A stretch of DNA of 64,000 nt, taken from positions 1 through 64,000 of the forward strand of contig QBXA01000007.1 in the NCBI GenBank assembly GCA_003283905.1, given 5' to 3'. A model generated the notes under the pieces. It was not told the DNA's origin, did no database searches, and was given only the letters and a program-made list of their open reading frames with translations. Position 1 is the first letter of the stretch. Each line of letters begins with the position of its first letter. Shown piece by piece: positions 1 to 8,754 of this stretch. The position numbers were made by a program, and so were the translations under genes. Source of the stretch: Pelagibacteraceae bacterium AG-319-F18 (lineage in GTDB: Bacteria > Pseudomonadota > Alphaproteobacteria > Pelagibacterales > Pelagibacteraceae).

Positions 1-1
1 T

Positions 2-2245
2 AGAAAATATTCTCTCAATCTTTATAAAGAACTTGAAAAAAAAACTGAACTTTCAACTGGTTTAAAGCAAAATGGTGCAATAACAGTAGCAAGTTCAAAA
101 GAGCGGCTTCAAGAATTGTTAAGACAAGCAACTTCGGCACAACTTTTTGATGTTGATGTAGAAATTTTAGATAAGCAAAAAGTTAAAGATTTATATCCAG
201 AAATTAATGATCAGGATATTTTAGGTGGCGTGTATATGCCTAAAGATGGTCAAGCAGATCCAGTAGGTGTAACTAATGTTTTAGCTAAGGCTGCTAAAAT
301 GGAGGGCGTTCAAATATTCGAAAAAACACCTGTTATTAAAATATTAGTAAAAAATAATAGAATAATTGGTGTAGAGACATCAGAAGGTAAAATAGAATGT
401 GAATATGTAGTGCTTGCTACTGGAATGTGGTCCAGACAAATTGGTGAAGATATAGGAGTTAGCGTACCATTATATCCAAATGAGCATTTTTACATAATAA
501 CTGAACCTATAAAAGACCTAACAAAAGATCTTCCCGTGCTTAGAGATTATAATGATTGTCTTTATCTAAAGGAAGATGCTGGCAAAATGCTTGTTGGTAT
601 TTTTGAGCCAGATGCAAAAAATGCTTTTAAAGAAAAAGGAATAGTTCCAAATGATTTTTCTTTTGGAGAATTTCCTGATGATTTTGATCATTTCGAACCT
701 TATTTAGAAAAATCATTTAAAAGACTTCCGATACTAGAAAAAGCAGGAATTAGAAAATTTTTTTCTGGACCCGAGTCGTTTACACCAGACACACAATATT
801 TGTTAGGTGAAACTTCCGAGATTACAAATTTATTTACATGCTGTGGGTTCAATAGTATTGGAATAGCAAGTTCAGGAGGAGCTGGTAGAGTTACAGCTGA
901 ATGGATGATTAATGGATATATGAATGAAGATCTATATTCTTTAGATATAAAAAGATTTCAAAAATTCCATTCTTCAAAAAAATTTATAATGAATAGAGTT
1001 ACAGAAACTCTAGGTGATTTGTATGGAATGCACTGGCCATATAAACAACATAATACTTCAAGAGATCAAAAATTACTTCCATATCACAATGAATTAAAAA
1101 AAGCTGGAGCATGCTTTGGTCAGTCAGGCGAATACGAAAGACCAATGTGGTTTGCATTAGATAATGCTATCCCTGAATATGAATATAGTTTTAATTATCA
1201 AAATTGGTATCCGTCGGTTGAACATGAATGTAAAAATACAATTGAAAACGTTGGTTTATTTGAGCTTTCTCCATTTTCAAAATATGAAATTAAAGGTGAT
1301 AAAGCATACAAAGAATTACAAAGATTGTGTACAGCAAATATTAAAAATGAAATTGGAAAATGTACATATACTCATATGCTCAATGAAGGAGCAGGAATTG
1401 AGACAGATTTTACTGTTGTTTGTCTTGAAAAAAATTATTTTAGAATAATAAGTTCAGCAGCTGTAAGAACTCATGATAAAGCTCATATACTTAAACATTT
1501 ATCTAATGATCTTCAATTTAAAGATGCAACAGATGAATTAATTTGTTTAGGAATTTTTGGACCAAAAAGTAGAAAATTATTGTCAAAAATTACCAAAGAA
1601 GATTTGTCTAATGAAAATTTCAAATTTGCCACAAGTAAAAATATCAAAATAAAATCAATAAATGTTTGGATACAAAGATTATCTTATGTGGGTGAGCTTG
1701 GCTACGAGCTTTATATTAAAAAAGAAAATGGAAAAAAAATATATGATTTAATTGTTGATACTGGAAAAGATTTTGGACTTACTCATTGTGGTGCTCACAC
1801 TATGGATACAATGAGGATGGAAAGTGGTTTTTTACATTGGGGACATGATATTTCTCCAGAAGAAAATCAATATCATGCAGGTTTAAATTTTGTAATTAGT
1901 TATAAAAAACCATTTGATTTTATAGGAAAAGAAAAGTTGCTAAAAATTAAAGATCAAAAATTAGATAAAAGATTTATTATGTTAGTTTTGAAAGATAGTA
2001 CACCTGGAAAACCACTTTTACTGCATGAAGAACCGATTTATTTAGATAAAAAAATTATTGGAAAAACAACATCAGGAAACTACTCATTTAACTATAATAA
2101 AAATTTATCATTTGGTTATGTAAATTCTGAACTTTCTAACGAACAATTAATTGGTAAAAATCTTTATATTGAAATTGAAAAGAAAAAATATCCTGCAGAA
2201 TTATTGGTAAAGCCTCTAAAAAATCGTAATTTTAAGAATATATAA
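2..2245 (+). CDS. FAD-dependent oxidoreductase with GcvT-like C-terminus (dimethylglycine/sarcosine dehydrogenase family), 5' end outside window
   Basis: The frame is open from base 2, so the gene begins upstream; a TTG at 116 is not the true start. The visible 748 codons start inside the FAD-binding DAO-type oxidoreductase domain, with a C-terminal FAD-site stretch around CCGFNSIGIASSGGAGR near 838-900. A linker follows (EYERPMWFA near 1130-1160), then a glycine-cleavage T-like folate-binding half and its C-terminal barrel. This order is that of dimethylglycine, sarcosine and related methylamine dehydrogenases, which oxidise an N-methyl group and pass the one-carbon unit to tetrahydrofolate. 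In SAR11 such enzymes serve glycine betaine/DMSP-type demethylation. The exact substrate cannot be read from the sequence. Confidence 0.85.
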   Translation, partial: RKYSLNLYKELEKKTELSTGLKQNGAITVASSKERLQELLRQATSAQLFDVDVEILDKQKVKDLYPEINDQDILGGVYMPKDGQADPVGVTNVLAKAAKMEGVQIFEKTPVIKILVKNNRIIGVETSEGKIECEYVVLATGMWSRQIGEDIGVSVPLYPNEHFYIITEPIKDLTKDLPVLRDYNDCLYLKEDAGKMLVGIFEPDAKNAFKEKGIVPNDFSFGEFPDDFDHFEPYLEKSFKRLPILEKAGIRKFFSGPESFTPDTQYLLGETSEITNLFTCCGFNSIGIASSGGAGRVTAEWMINGYMNEDLYSLDIKRFQKFHSSKKFIMNRVTETLGDLYGMHWPYKQHNTSRDQKLLPYHNELKKAGACFGQSGEYERPMWFALDNAIPEYEYSFNYQNWYPSVEHECKNTIENVGLFELSPFSKYEIKGDKAYKELQRLCTANIKNEIGKCTYTHMLNEGAGIETDFTVVCLEKNYFRIISSAAVRTHDKAHILKHLSNDLQFKDATDELICLGIFGPKSRKLLSKITKEDLSNENFKFATSKNIKIKSINVWIQRLSYVGELGYELYIKKENGKKIYDLIVDTGKDFGLTHCGAHTMDTMRMESGFLHWGHDISPEENQYHAGLNFVISYKKPFDFIGKEKLLKIKDQKLDKRFIMLVLKDSTPGKPLLLHEEPIYLDKKIIGKTTSGNYSFNYNKNLSFGYVNSELSNEQLIGKNLYIEIEKKKYPAELLVKPLKNRNFKNI

Positions 2246-2296
2246 TTATTCTTTAATTAGTTTGAATTTACAGCCAATTCCTGTTTAAATGATGTC

Positions 2297-2506
2297 GTGA
2301 AAAAAGACGAACAAGAAATAATTTTATTAAATTCTGATATTGCCTCAAATAAAGATCTAAAAAAAGATAACAATAAAACAACTAATGTAAATATTTTACT
2401 TAACAGGGTTCGATTAGATAAAAAAAGAACTGCTAAAAAAAGAATTATTTTTTCATTTTTATTAATTGCTACAATTAGTTCTTTAATAGTTTATTTTATT
2501 ATTTAG
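2297..2506 (+). CDS. Small single-pass membrane protein, function unknown
   Basis: This is a 69-residue protein on a GTG start; an ATG at 2292 runs straight into a stop. The first 48 residues are hydrophilic and rich in Lys, Asn and Asp. A basic patch (KKRTAKKR) then precedes one hydrophobic C-terminal segment (IIFSFLLIATISSLIVYFII). That suggests a tail-anchored inner-membrane protein with its N-terminus in the cytoplasm. It sits 51 bp after the dehydrogenase and before tRNA-Met, and no strong ribosome-binding site is visible. I do not recognise a family. Confidence 0.55.
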   Translation: MKKDEQEIILLNSDIASNKDLKKDNNKTTNVNILLNRVRLDKKRTAKKRIIFSFLLIATISSLIVYFII

Positions 2507-2573
2507 TATAAAACCTTACCTAAAAAGTTTATTGAAACAATAAAGATTTATATTATAAGTCATTTATAAATAT

Positions 2574-2650
2574 GGCGGGGTAGCTCAGTTGGTTAGAGCG
2601 CAGGACTCATAAGCCTGAGGTCAGTGGTTCGATCCCACTTCCCGCTACCA
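2574..2650 (+). tRNA. tRNA-Met (CAT anticodon, probably elongator)
   Basis: A cloverleaf of 77 nt includes an encoded CCA end. The acceptor GGCGGGG pairs with TCCCGCT through two G-U pairs, the T-stem is AGTGG/CCACT, and the anticodon loop CTCATAA gives CAT. The acceptor closes with G1-U72 rather than the C1-A72 mismatch of initiator tRNA, which points to elongator Met. tRNA-Ile2 with a modified CAU cannot be fully excluded. Confidence 0.9.
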
Positions 2651-2660
2651 CTTAAAAATA

Positions 2661-3695
2661 CTATTTTAGAAAAGTATCATTAAATTGATTTGAAACTCTA
2701 ATAAATGTTGTACATTTACTTAATTGTTTTAATGAAGGGGCTCCCACATAAGTGCAACTACTTCTGACACCACCAAGAATATTCAAAACCGTATCATTTA
2801 TTTTTCCTCTATATTTTACTCGTACTTTTCTTCCTTCACTACTTCGATAATTTGCAAGTCCACCATAATGTTTTTTATTTGCTACTTCAGAACTTGATCC
2901 ATAAAATTCAATATATTTAGAACCATTAACTTTAACTAATTTACCTTTACCTTCATCGTGTCCAGCTAACATTCCTCCTAACATTACAAAGTCTGCACCT
3001 CCTCCAAAACCTTTTGCAACATCACCTGGACAAGTACATCCACCATCTGCTATCACGTGTGCTCCAAGCCCATGTGCTGCATCTGCACATTCTATTACAG
3101 CACTTAATTGTGGATATCCAACTCCAGTTTGGATTCTAGTCGTACAAACACTTCCAGGTCCTATCCCAACTTTTACAATATCTGCACCACTAAGAACCAG
3201 TTCTTGAGTCATATCAGCAGTTACAACATTTCCCGCAATTATTGTTTTAGTAGGGTACTTGTCTCTTACCGATTTAACAAAATTTGTAAAATGTTCTGAG
3301 TAACCATTAGCAACATCAATGCAAATGAAATTGAAAAAATTAAATTCTTTTAAGACTTTATCTAAATTTTGAAAATCTTCTTTTTTAATTCCAACACTTA
3401 ACGCTATATTTGGATAGATTTTTTTTATATTTTTATTTTGTTTAATTTTCTTCATATCATGTTGTTTTGTTAAACAAGTAATCATTCCATAGTCATTTAA
3501 TTTTTCTGCAATATTTAATTCACCAACACCATCCATATTTGCTGCCATTATAGGAATTCCTGACCATTCATTTTTGCTATATTTAAATCTATAGGTTCTT
3601 AAAAGATTTACATCTTTACGACTTTTTAAGGTGCTTCTTTTGGGTCTAAATAATACGTCAGAATAATCTAGTTTTAATTCTTCTTCTATTCTCAT
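2661..3695 (-). CDS. guaC: GMP reductase
   Basis: The 344-residue protein matches the length of bacterial GuaC, which reduces GMP to IMP with NADPH in purine salvage. It is a TIM barrel of the IMPDH/GMPR family. The catalytic-cysteine loop GIGPGSVCTTR is present, followed by the phosphate-binding DGGCTCPGDVAKGFGGGADF and FVMLGGMLAGHDE. No CBS domains are inserted, which separates it from IMP dehydrogenase. It converges on tRNA-Met and lies beside a phosphoribosyltransferase remnant and apt, forming a small purine-salvage neighbourhood. Confidence 0.92.
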   Translation of the reverse strand: MRIEEELKLDYSDVLFRPKRSTLKSRKDVNLLRTYRFKYSKNEWSGIPIMAANMDGVGELNIAEKLNDYGMITCLTKQHDMKKIKQNKNIKKIYPNIALSVGIKKEDFQNLDKVLKEFNFFNFICIDVANGYSEHFTNFVKSVRDKYPTKTIIAGNVVTADMTQELVLSGADIVKVGIGPGSVCTTRIQTGVGYPQLSAVIECADAAHGLGAHVIADGGCTCPGDVAKGFGGGADFVMLGGMLAGHDEGKGKLVKVNGSKYIEFYGSSSEVANKKHYGGLANYRSSEGRKVRVKYRGKINDTVLNILGGVRSSCTYVGAPSLKQLSKCTTFIRVSNQFNDTFLK

Positions 3696-3745
3696 AAGGC
3701 TTTAAATTATAATTATAAAAATTAATTTCAAACCAATAACTAGCC

Positions 3746-3754
3746 TGTGGATAA
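3746..3754 (-). other. Single perfect DnaA-box-like 9-mer
   Basis: The bases TGTGGATAA are the exact complement of the consensus DnaA box TTATCCACA, in the 137-bp gap upstream of guaC. One copy in 64 kb is about what chance allows, and I saw no cluster of boxes, so this is only a sequence match. Confidence 0.2.
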
Positions 3755-3832
3755 GTTTTTATGAGTGTTAATATTTTATATTTTCAATAAAAATAAGAAA
3801 TAAGCTACTTGAGATTGAAATTTTTTAATTTT

Positions 3833-4348
3833 ATGAAAGATATTTATATAACATGGGAAGACTATCAATAAGAAGATTGAGCAACTTGCAAAGAAATTGA
3901 TGATGATGATTGTAAATTTAATCAAATAATTTGTATAGCTAAAGGAGGTCTAAGAGTTGGAGAAGTGTTTAGCAGACTGTTTAATTTATCCTTAGCAATT
4001 CTATCCGTCGAATCATATGATGGAACTAGTGATGATATTAAAAATCAACAAGGACAATTTACTTTTTCAAGGGATCTGGCTAAAACAACCCCTAATTTAG
4101 GATCTCATATACTATTGGTAGATGATTTGGCAGACTCAGGAAAAACACTTATTAAAAGTATAAAAAGGTTAGAATATTTTTATGGTTTTTATTTAGAGGA
4201 AAAAATAAAAACAACTGTATTGTGGCACAAATCAACATCAAAATTTAATCCAGATTATTCAGTAGATTACTTAGAGGATTCACCATGGATACATATACCA
4301 TTCGAAAAATATGAAACAACAAATATAAAAGATTTTAAATTCGATTAA
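3833..4348 (+). pseudogene. Xanthine/hypoxanthine-type phosphoribosyltransferase with two compensating frameshifts
   Basis: The reading frame starts at ATG 3833 (MKDIYITWEDYQ), then meets TAA at 3869 and TGA at 3878. The same frame continues from 3881 to the stop at 4348 through ICIAKGGLRVGEV and the PRPP loop HILLVDDLADSGKT. In the +1 frame the interval 3867-3896 reads NKKIEQLAKK, which is what a Gpt-like protein would have there. So one extra base near 3866-3869 and one missing base near 3891-3898 restore the frame. It could be a young pseudogene, two sequencing indels, or a shortened gene starting at GTG 3965. It ends tail-to-tail with apt, overlapping by 4 bp. Confidence 0.7.
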
Positions 4349-4872
4349 TGTCCAGGAAATTCAATTAAATTTTCTATTTTATAATTTTTTTTAATTAGAT
4401 TATCTGACCCACCTAAATCAAATAAATTAATCACAAACACAAACGCTGCAACTTTACTCTTTGAAATTTCAACGAGTTTAGCAGCAGCTTCTGCAGTACC
4501 ACCTGTTGCGATTAAGTCATCAATAATTAGAACACTATCTTTTTCGTCTAAAGAGTCTTTATGCACTTCGATCGTCGCTGTTCCATATTCTAGTTCAAAA
4601 TCAATAGAGTGAACATCAGCAGGTAATTTATTTTTTTTTCTAAGCATTATAAATGGTTTCTTTAAAATGTAGGAAACTGCTGACGCAAATACAAAGCCAC
4701 GAGACTCTATCGCAGCTATTTTTGTAAAGTTATATTTTTTTGATCTTTCAACTATTTGGTTAATAGTTTCAGAAAATGCATTTTGATCTTTAATTAAAGT
4801 AGTAATGTCTCTAAATAAAATCCCTTTTTTTGGATAATCTGGGATAGATCTAATATAATCTTTTAAATTCAT
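4345..4872 (-). CDS. apt: Adenine phosphoribosyltransferase
   Basis: At 175 residues this is a normal bacterial Apt, converting adenine and PRPP to AMP in the cytoplasm. It begins MNLKDYIRSIPDYPKKGILF, typical of the family, and carries the substrate loop region ESRGFVFASAVS and the PRPP motif VLIIDDLIATGGTAEAA. It diverges from mtnP, the enzyme that releases adenine from methylthioadenosine, so the product of one neighbour is the substrate of the other. Confidence 0.95.
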   Translation of the reverse strand: MNLKDYIRSIPDYPKKGILFRDITTLIKDQNAFSETINQIVERSKKYNFTKIAAIESRGFVFASAVSYILKKPFIMLRKKNKLPADVHSIDFELEYGTATIEVHKDSLDEKDSVLIIDDLIATGGTAEAAAKLVEISKSKVAAFVFVINLFDLGGSDNLIKKNYKIENLIEFPGH

Positions 4873-4913
4873 AATAGTTAAATATAAAAGTATAAATAAT
4901 TAAATTTTTAACG

Positions 4914-5786
4914 ATGACAACTAATAAATTAGCAATAATTGGTGGAAGTGGTCTTTATGATGTTGAAGAGTTTAAAGATAGAGAGTTACTTGATCTAAAT
5001 ACTCCATGGGGAAAACCATCAGATCAAATTTTAAAAACAAACTACAATAATAAGGAAGTTTATTTTTTACCAAGACATGGAAGAGGTCATTTTATTTCAC
5101 CATCAAATATAAATTTTAGAGCAAATATTGATGCACTCAAACAATTAGGAGTAACAGATATTGTTTCTGTTTCTGCAGTAGGTTCTTTAAAAGAAGACTT
5201 GTCTCCTGGAAAATTTGTAATTGTAGATCAATTTATTGATAGAACTTTTGCTAGAACAAAAACCTTTTTTGACGAAGAAATAATTGCCCATGTATCTATG
5301 GCTCATCCAACATCGAATGGTTTAATGAATGCATGTGAAGACGCTATAAAGAAATCAAATATAGATTATCAAAGAAATGGTACTTACGTTGTTATGGAAG
5401 GTCCACAATTTTCAACACTAGCTGAATCAAATTTATATAGATCTTGGAAAGCAGATGTAATTGGCATGACTAATATGCCCGAAGCAAAACTCGCAAGAGA
5501 AGCTGAAATTAGATATGCATCCGTATCAATGGTTACAGACTTTGATTGTTGGCATCCTGATCATGAAAATGTTGATGTTCAACAAGTAATTAAAGTTTTG
5601 TTAGGTAATGCTGAAAAAGCAAAAGTAATGATAAAAAATTTAATAGATAATTTTGAAGATCATATAGATCCAAAAGATCCAACTAATAATTGTTTAGATG
5701 TTGCAATAATAACATCTCTCGAAAAAAGAACACAAAAAACAATAGATAAACTTAAAACTGTGGCTGGTAGAGCTCTTAATAAATGA
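4914..5786 (+). CDS. mtnP: S-methyl-5'-thioadenosine phosphorylase
   Basis: The 290-residue protein belongs to the trimeric purine nucleoside phosphorylase family and cleaves 5'-methylthioadenosine with phosphate to adenine and methylthioribose-1-phosphate. Motifs seen are IIGGSGLYD at the N-terminus, the phosphate-binding LPRHGRGH, and the substrate pocket YVVMEGPQFSTLAES followed by GMTNMPEAKLAREAE. It is followed by a secreted hydrolase with a 4-bp ATGA overlap and then by mtnA, the next step of the pathway. The methylthioadenosine source is probably the spermidine synthase 7 kb downstream. Confidence 0.94.
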   Translation: MTTNKLAIIGGSGLYDVEEFKDRELLDLNTPWGKPSDQILKTNYNNKEVYFLPRHGRGHFISPSNINFRANIDALKQLGVTDIVSVSAVGSLKEDLSPGKFVIVDQFIDRTFARTKTFFDEEIIAHVSMAHPTSNGLMNACEDAIKKSNIDYQRNGTYVVMEGPQFSTLAESNLYRSWKADVIGMTNMPEAKLAREAEIRYASVSMVTDFDCWHPDHENVDVQQVIKVLLGNAEKAKVMIKNLIDNFEDHIDPKDPTNNCLDVAIITSLEKRTQKTIDKLKTVAGRALNK

Positions 5787-6697
5787 AAAAAATATTAATA
5801 ATAATTCTATTTATTTTACTAAATACAAATTCATTTGCTGATAAAAAATTTGAAAAGGATTTAAAAAAAGTTTCAAAAGATAATGGTTTTATTGATAATA
5901 CAGGAAAGATTTACCCAATTGATAATATATCAGATAAAAAAAATACAATTTTAATTGTTTACACACACGGAAGCGGCAATGATCAAAACATTGATAAATG
6001 CAAAAAAAAATGGAACAAAGTACCTCCAATAATATTTTACTTACATGACAAAAAGATAAAGGATCTTAAAGTTAAAATTTATCATCTTTGTTCAGGAGTA
6101 AGAGGTTGGACAGAAAATCATTGGAGAAAAATGGATGATATTTATAAAAATGTATCAAAAAGTAATTTTTCTAAGATAATTAAAGATGACCCTGATAGAA
6201 TAAAATTTGATAGTGCAAAACAATTTCGAAAACAAAAAGTTATTATAAATAAGATAGATGAACTAATTAATCTTGGTTTTGAAAATATTATATTAGCAGG
6301 ACATTCTGCGGGTGGTTGGGCCTCAATTACATTAAAGTCTAAATATCCAAGCAAAATTTCAGGTGCTATTGCAATTAATCCAGCGTTTTCTGGAACATTA
6401 AAAAATAGAAAAGAGTGGAAATTCTGGGAACTTCTGAGAGAGTATGGAATTGGTCAAATAAATTTAACAAGTCTTAAAAATACATTAATTTACGTTCATG
6501 ATAAAGATGATCATGAAAATATTACAACACTCTCATTTTTAAATTTAGATACAGTCGTATATAAAGATATTAGTAAAACTGATTGCAAGGCAAAATTAAT
6601 TTTTGGCAAATATCACGGAATACCTTTAACCAAATGCTTTGCTGAGAAACAATCAAATGCAAATGATATGATTAATTTTTTAGAACAAATTTATTAA
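5783..6697 (+). CDS. Secreted alpha/beta-hydrolase-like protein
   Basis: The 304-residue protein has a signal peptide (MKKILIIILFILLNTNSFA). A TILIVYTHGSGND strand-turn follows near residue 55, and the nucleophile elbow AGHSAGGWAS lies near residue 173. A late HGIP segment could supply the catalytic histidine. These are hallmarks of periplasmic alpha/beta-hydrolases such as dienelactone-hydrolase-like esterases. It sits between mtnP and mtnA with a 4-bp overlap and a 1-bp gap, so it is probably co-transcribed, but nothing shows a role in methylthioadenosine salvage. Its substrate is unknown. Confidence 0.7.
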   Translation: MKKILIIILFILLNTNSFADKKFEKDLKKVSKDNGFIDNTGKIYPIDNISDKKNTILIVYTHGSGNDQNIDKCKKKWNKVPPIIFYLHDKKIKDLKVKIYHLCSGVRGWTENHWRKMDDIYKNVSKSNFSKIIKDDPDRIKFDSAKQFRKQKVIINKIDELINLGFENIILAGHSAGGWASITLKSKYPSKISGAIAINPAFSGTLKNRKEWKFWELLREYGIGQINLTSLKNTLIYVHDKDDHENITTLSFLNLDTVVYKDISKTDCKAKLIFGKYHGIPLTKCFAEKQSNANDMINFLEQIY

Positions 6698-6698
6698 A

Positions 6699-7772
6699 AT
6701 GAGAATAGAAGGTAAAGAATTTAGAACTATTTGGTACGAAAATAATGTAGTTAAAATAATTGATCAAACAAAACTTCCACATCAATTTATCATTAAAGAT
6801 CTTAAAACAGTTAAAGATGCAATAAATGCTATTAAAATTATGGAGGTGAGAGGTGCACCTTTAATTGGTGGAACTGCTGCTTACGGAATGGCATTAGCTA
6901 TTCAAGAAAACAATGATCCTGATTTTATTAAAAAAAGTTCTGAAGAATTAATTGAATCGAGACCTACTGCAATTAATTTAAAGTGGGCAGTAGATCGTAT
7001 GATGAAAAAATTAGTAGATATTAATAATGATAAAATTTTAGATGAAGCTTTAAAGGAAGCTAAAGAAATATGCGATGAAGATGAAAAGTTTTGTGAAAAT
7101 ATTGGTGTTAATGGATTAAAAATAATTGAAGAAATTTATAATAAGAAGAAAGATACAGTTAATATTTTAACTCATTGTAATGCTGGATGGTTAGCAACTA
7201 TTAATTGGGGAACAGCTACTTCTCCCATATATCATGCACATAAAAAAGGCATTCCAGTTCATGTGTGGGTAGACGAAACTAGACCAAGAAACCAAGGTGC
7301 AAATTTAACTTCATACGAGTTAAATGAAGAAAATATTCCTAATACTATTATAGCGGATAATACAGGTGGAATTTTAATGCAAAGAGGTGAGGTTGATATG
7401 TGTATTGTAGGAACTGATAGAACTTTATCTAATGGAGATGTTTGCAATAAAATTGGAACTTATTTAAAAGCATTAGCAGCTCATGACAACAAAGTTCCAT
7501 TTTATGTGACACTTCCTAGCTCTACAATAGATTGGGATATAAAAGATTCTAAAAATATTCCTATTGAGGAAAGAAACTCAGAAGAATTATCTCATGTAGA
7601 GGGGATTGATGAAAATAATGAAATTAAAAAAGTTTTAATTTATCCAAGCAAAAGTAAAGCGATGAATTTAGCTTTTGATATAACTCCTGCAAAATACGTT
7701 ACTGGTTTAATTACAGAAAAAGGGATTTCTGAAGCATCCAGTGAAAGCTTAAAAAAATTATTTAATAAGTAA
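6699..7772 (+). CDS. mtnA: S-methyl-5-thioribose-1-phosphate isomerase
   Basis: The 357-residue protein is the eIF-2B-like isomerase converting methylthioribose-1-phosphate to methylthioribulose-1-phosphate. It shows VRGAPLIGGTAAYG, the catalytic-cysteine segment THCNAGWLAT and IADNTGGILMQRGEV. The aspartate motif reads VGTDRTLSNGDVCNKIGTY where many relatives have GADR. The start ATG lies one base after the previous stop. With mtnP it gives two consecutive steps. No mtnB, mtnC or mtnD is in the window, so the fate of the product may run through the class II aldolase at 11.3 kb. Confidence 0.93.
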   Translation: MRIEGKEFRTIWYENNVVKIIDQTKLPHQFIIKDLKTVKDAINAIKIMEVRGAPLIGGTAAYGMALAIQENNDPDFIKKSSEELIESRPTAINLKWAVDRMMKKLVDINNDKILDEALKEAKEICDEDEKFCENIGVNGLKIIEEIYNKKKDTVNILTHCNAGWLATINWGTATSPIYHAHKKGIPVHVWVDETRPRNQGANLTSYELNEENIPNTIIADNTGGILMQRGEVDMCIVGTDRTLSNGDVCNKIGTYLKALAAHDNKVPFYVTLPSSTIDWDIKDSKNIPIEERNSEELSHVEGIDENNEIKKVLIYPSKSKAMNLAFDITPAKYVTGLITEKGISEASSESLKKLFNK

Positions 7773-7776
7773 ATAT

Positions 7777-8754
7777 ATGGAATCTGTAAGAATGGTTGAA
7801 GTTACAAGAGGTGGTGAAATAGAAAGTTTTCATCAAGGTGTTGCAGTACTAATTAATTCATCAGGAAATATTTTAAAAGAGTGGGGAAATTCAGACTTAA
7901 ATATATATCCTAGATCAGCACTAAAACCAATTCAAACTCTAAATCTTTATAAGGATGGCATAGCAGATTCTATGAATCTCACTGAAGAACAAATAGCAAT
8001 TACAACAGCATCACATCATGCTGAAAAATTTCATCAAGAAATTATTTCTAATTGGTTAAAAAAAATTAATATTAACGAAGAAAATCTTTCATGCGGACAT
8101 GATTGGCCTTGGAATTTAGAGGATAAATTTAAAGCAAAATTAGAATATAAAAATAAAAGAAGAATTTATCATAATTGTTCGGGAAAACATTGTGGACACC
8201 TGGCAGTTTGTAAACATAAAAACTTAACTTTAGAAAATTATCATGAAAAAACACACCCGTTACAAAAAGATTTAATTCAATTAATTGAAAATTTGTCAGA
8301 CTATAAAATAAAAAATATTGGAATTGATGGTTGTACTCTTCCTAATCCCTTAATGCCTTTAAAAAAATTTGCATTAGCAGCGTCTCGATTAACAGATAAC
8401 AAAACATTAAATGAAAATACAGATATAGCAAAAAAAATATTTAACTCATGTGTAAATTTTCCAGAAATAACCGGAGGTACAAATAGCGTTAATTGCATCT
8501 TAACAAAACTTTCTAAAAAAAAAATATTCTTTAAAAATGGTGCTGAAGGAGTATTTTTGGCTTTAATACCCGAAATAAAATCTGCACTAGTAGTTAAAAT
8601 TTTAGATGGAGCAACAAGGGCAGCTGAAACCGCAATAGCAGGATTGATTTCTGAATTAAATATTATAGATGAAAGTGAATTATTAAAAATTAAATCTAGT
8701 GAAGTAACAAATTCTACGGGTCAAAAAATTGGAAAAATGAGATTTGTGTTATAA
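7777..8754 (+). CDS. Asparaginase II family protein
   Basis: The 325-residue protein resembles the thermolabile asparaginase II family first known from Rhizobium etli, unrelated in fold to the classic E. coli AnsA/AnsB. Visible family features are VEVTRGGEIESFHQGVAV at the N-terminus, SALKPIQTL, an ITTASHHAEKFH segment near residue 75, YHNCSGKHCGHLAVC near residue 133 and IDGCTLPNPLMPL. It would hydrolyse asparagine to aspartate and ammonia. It follows mtnA by 4 bp and ends tail-to-tail with the next gene, overlapping by 6 bp. Confidence 0.85.
   Translation: MESVRMVEVTRGGEIESFHQGVAVLINSSGNILKEWGNSDLNIYPRSALKPIQTLNLYKDGIADSMNLTEEQIAITTASHHAEKFHQEIISNWLKKININEENLSCGHDWPWNLEDKFKAKLEYKNKRRIYHNCSGKHCGHLAVCKHKNLTLENYHEKTHPLQKDLIQLIENLSDYKIKNIGIDGCTLPNPLMPLKKFALAASRLTDNKTLNENTDIAKKIFNSCVNFPEITGGTNSVNCILTKLSKKKIFFKNGAEGVFLALIPEIKSALVVKILDGATRAAETAIAGLISELNIIDESELLKIKSSEVTNSTGQKIGKMRFVL

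Noticed and set aside
3746-3754. Perfect DnaA box as a sign of a replication origin
   Set aside because: Only one box was found in the window, about the number expected by chance, and there is no cluster or dnaA gene nearby. It is kept only as a low-confidence site.
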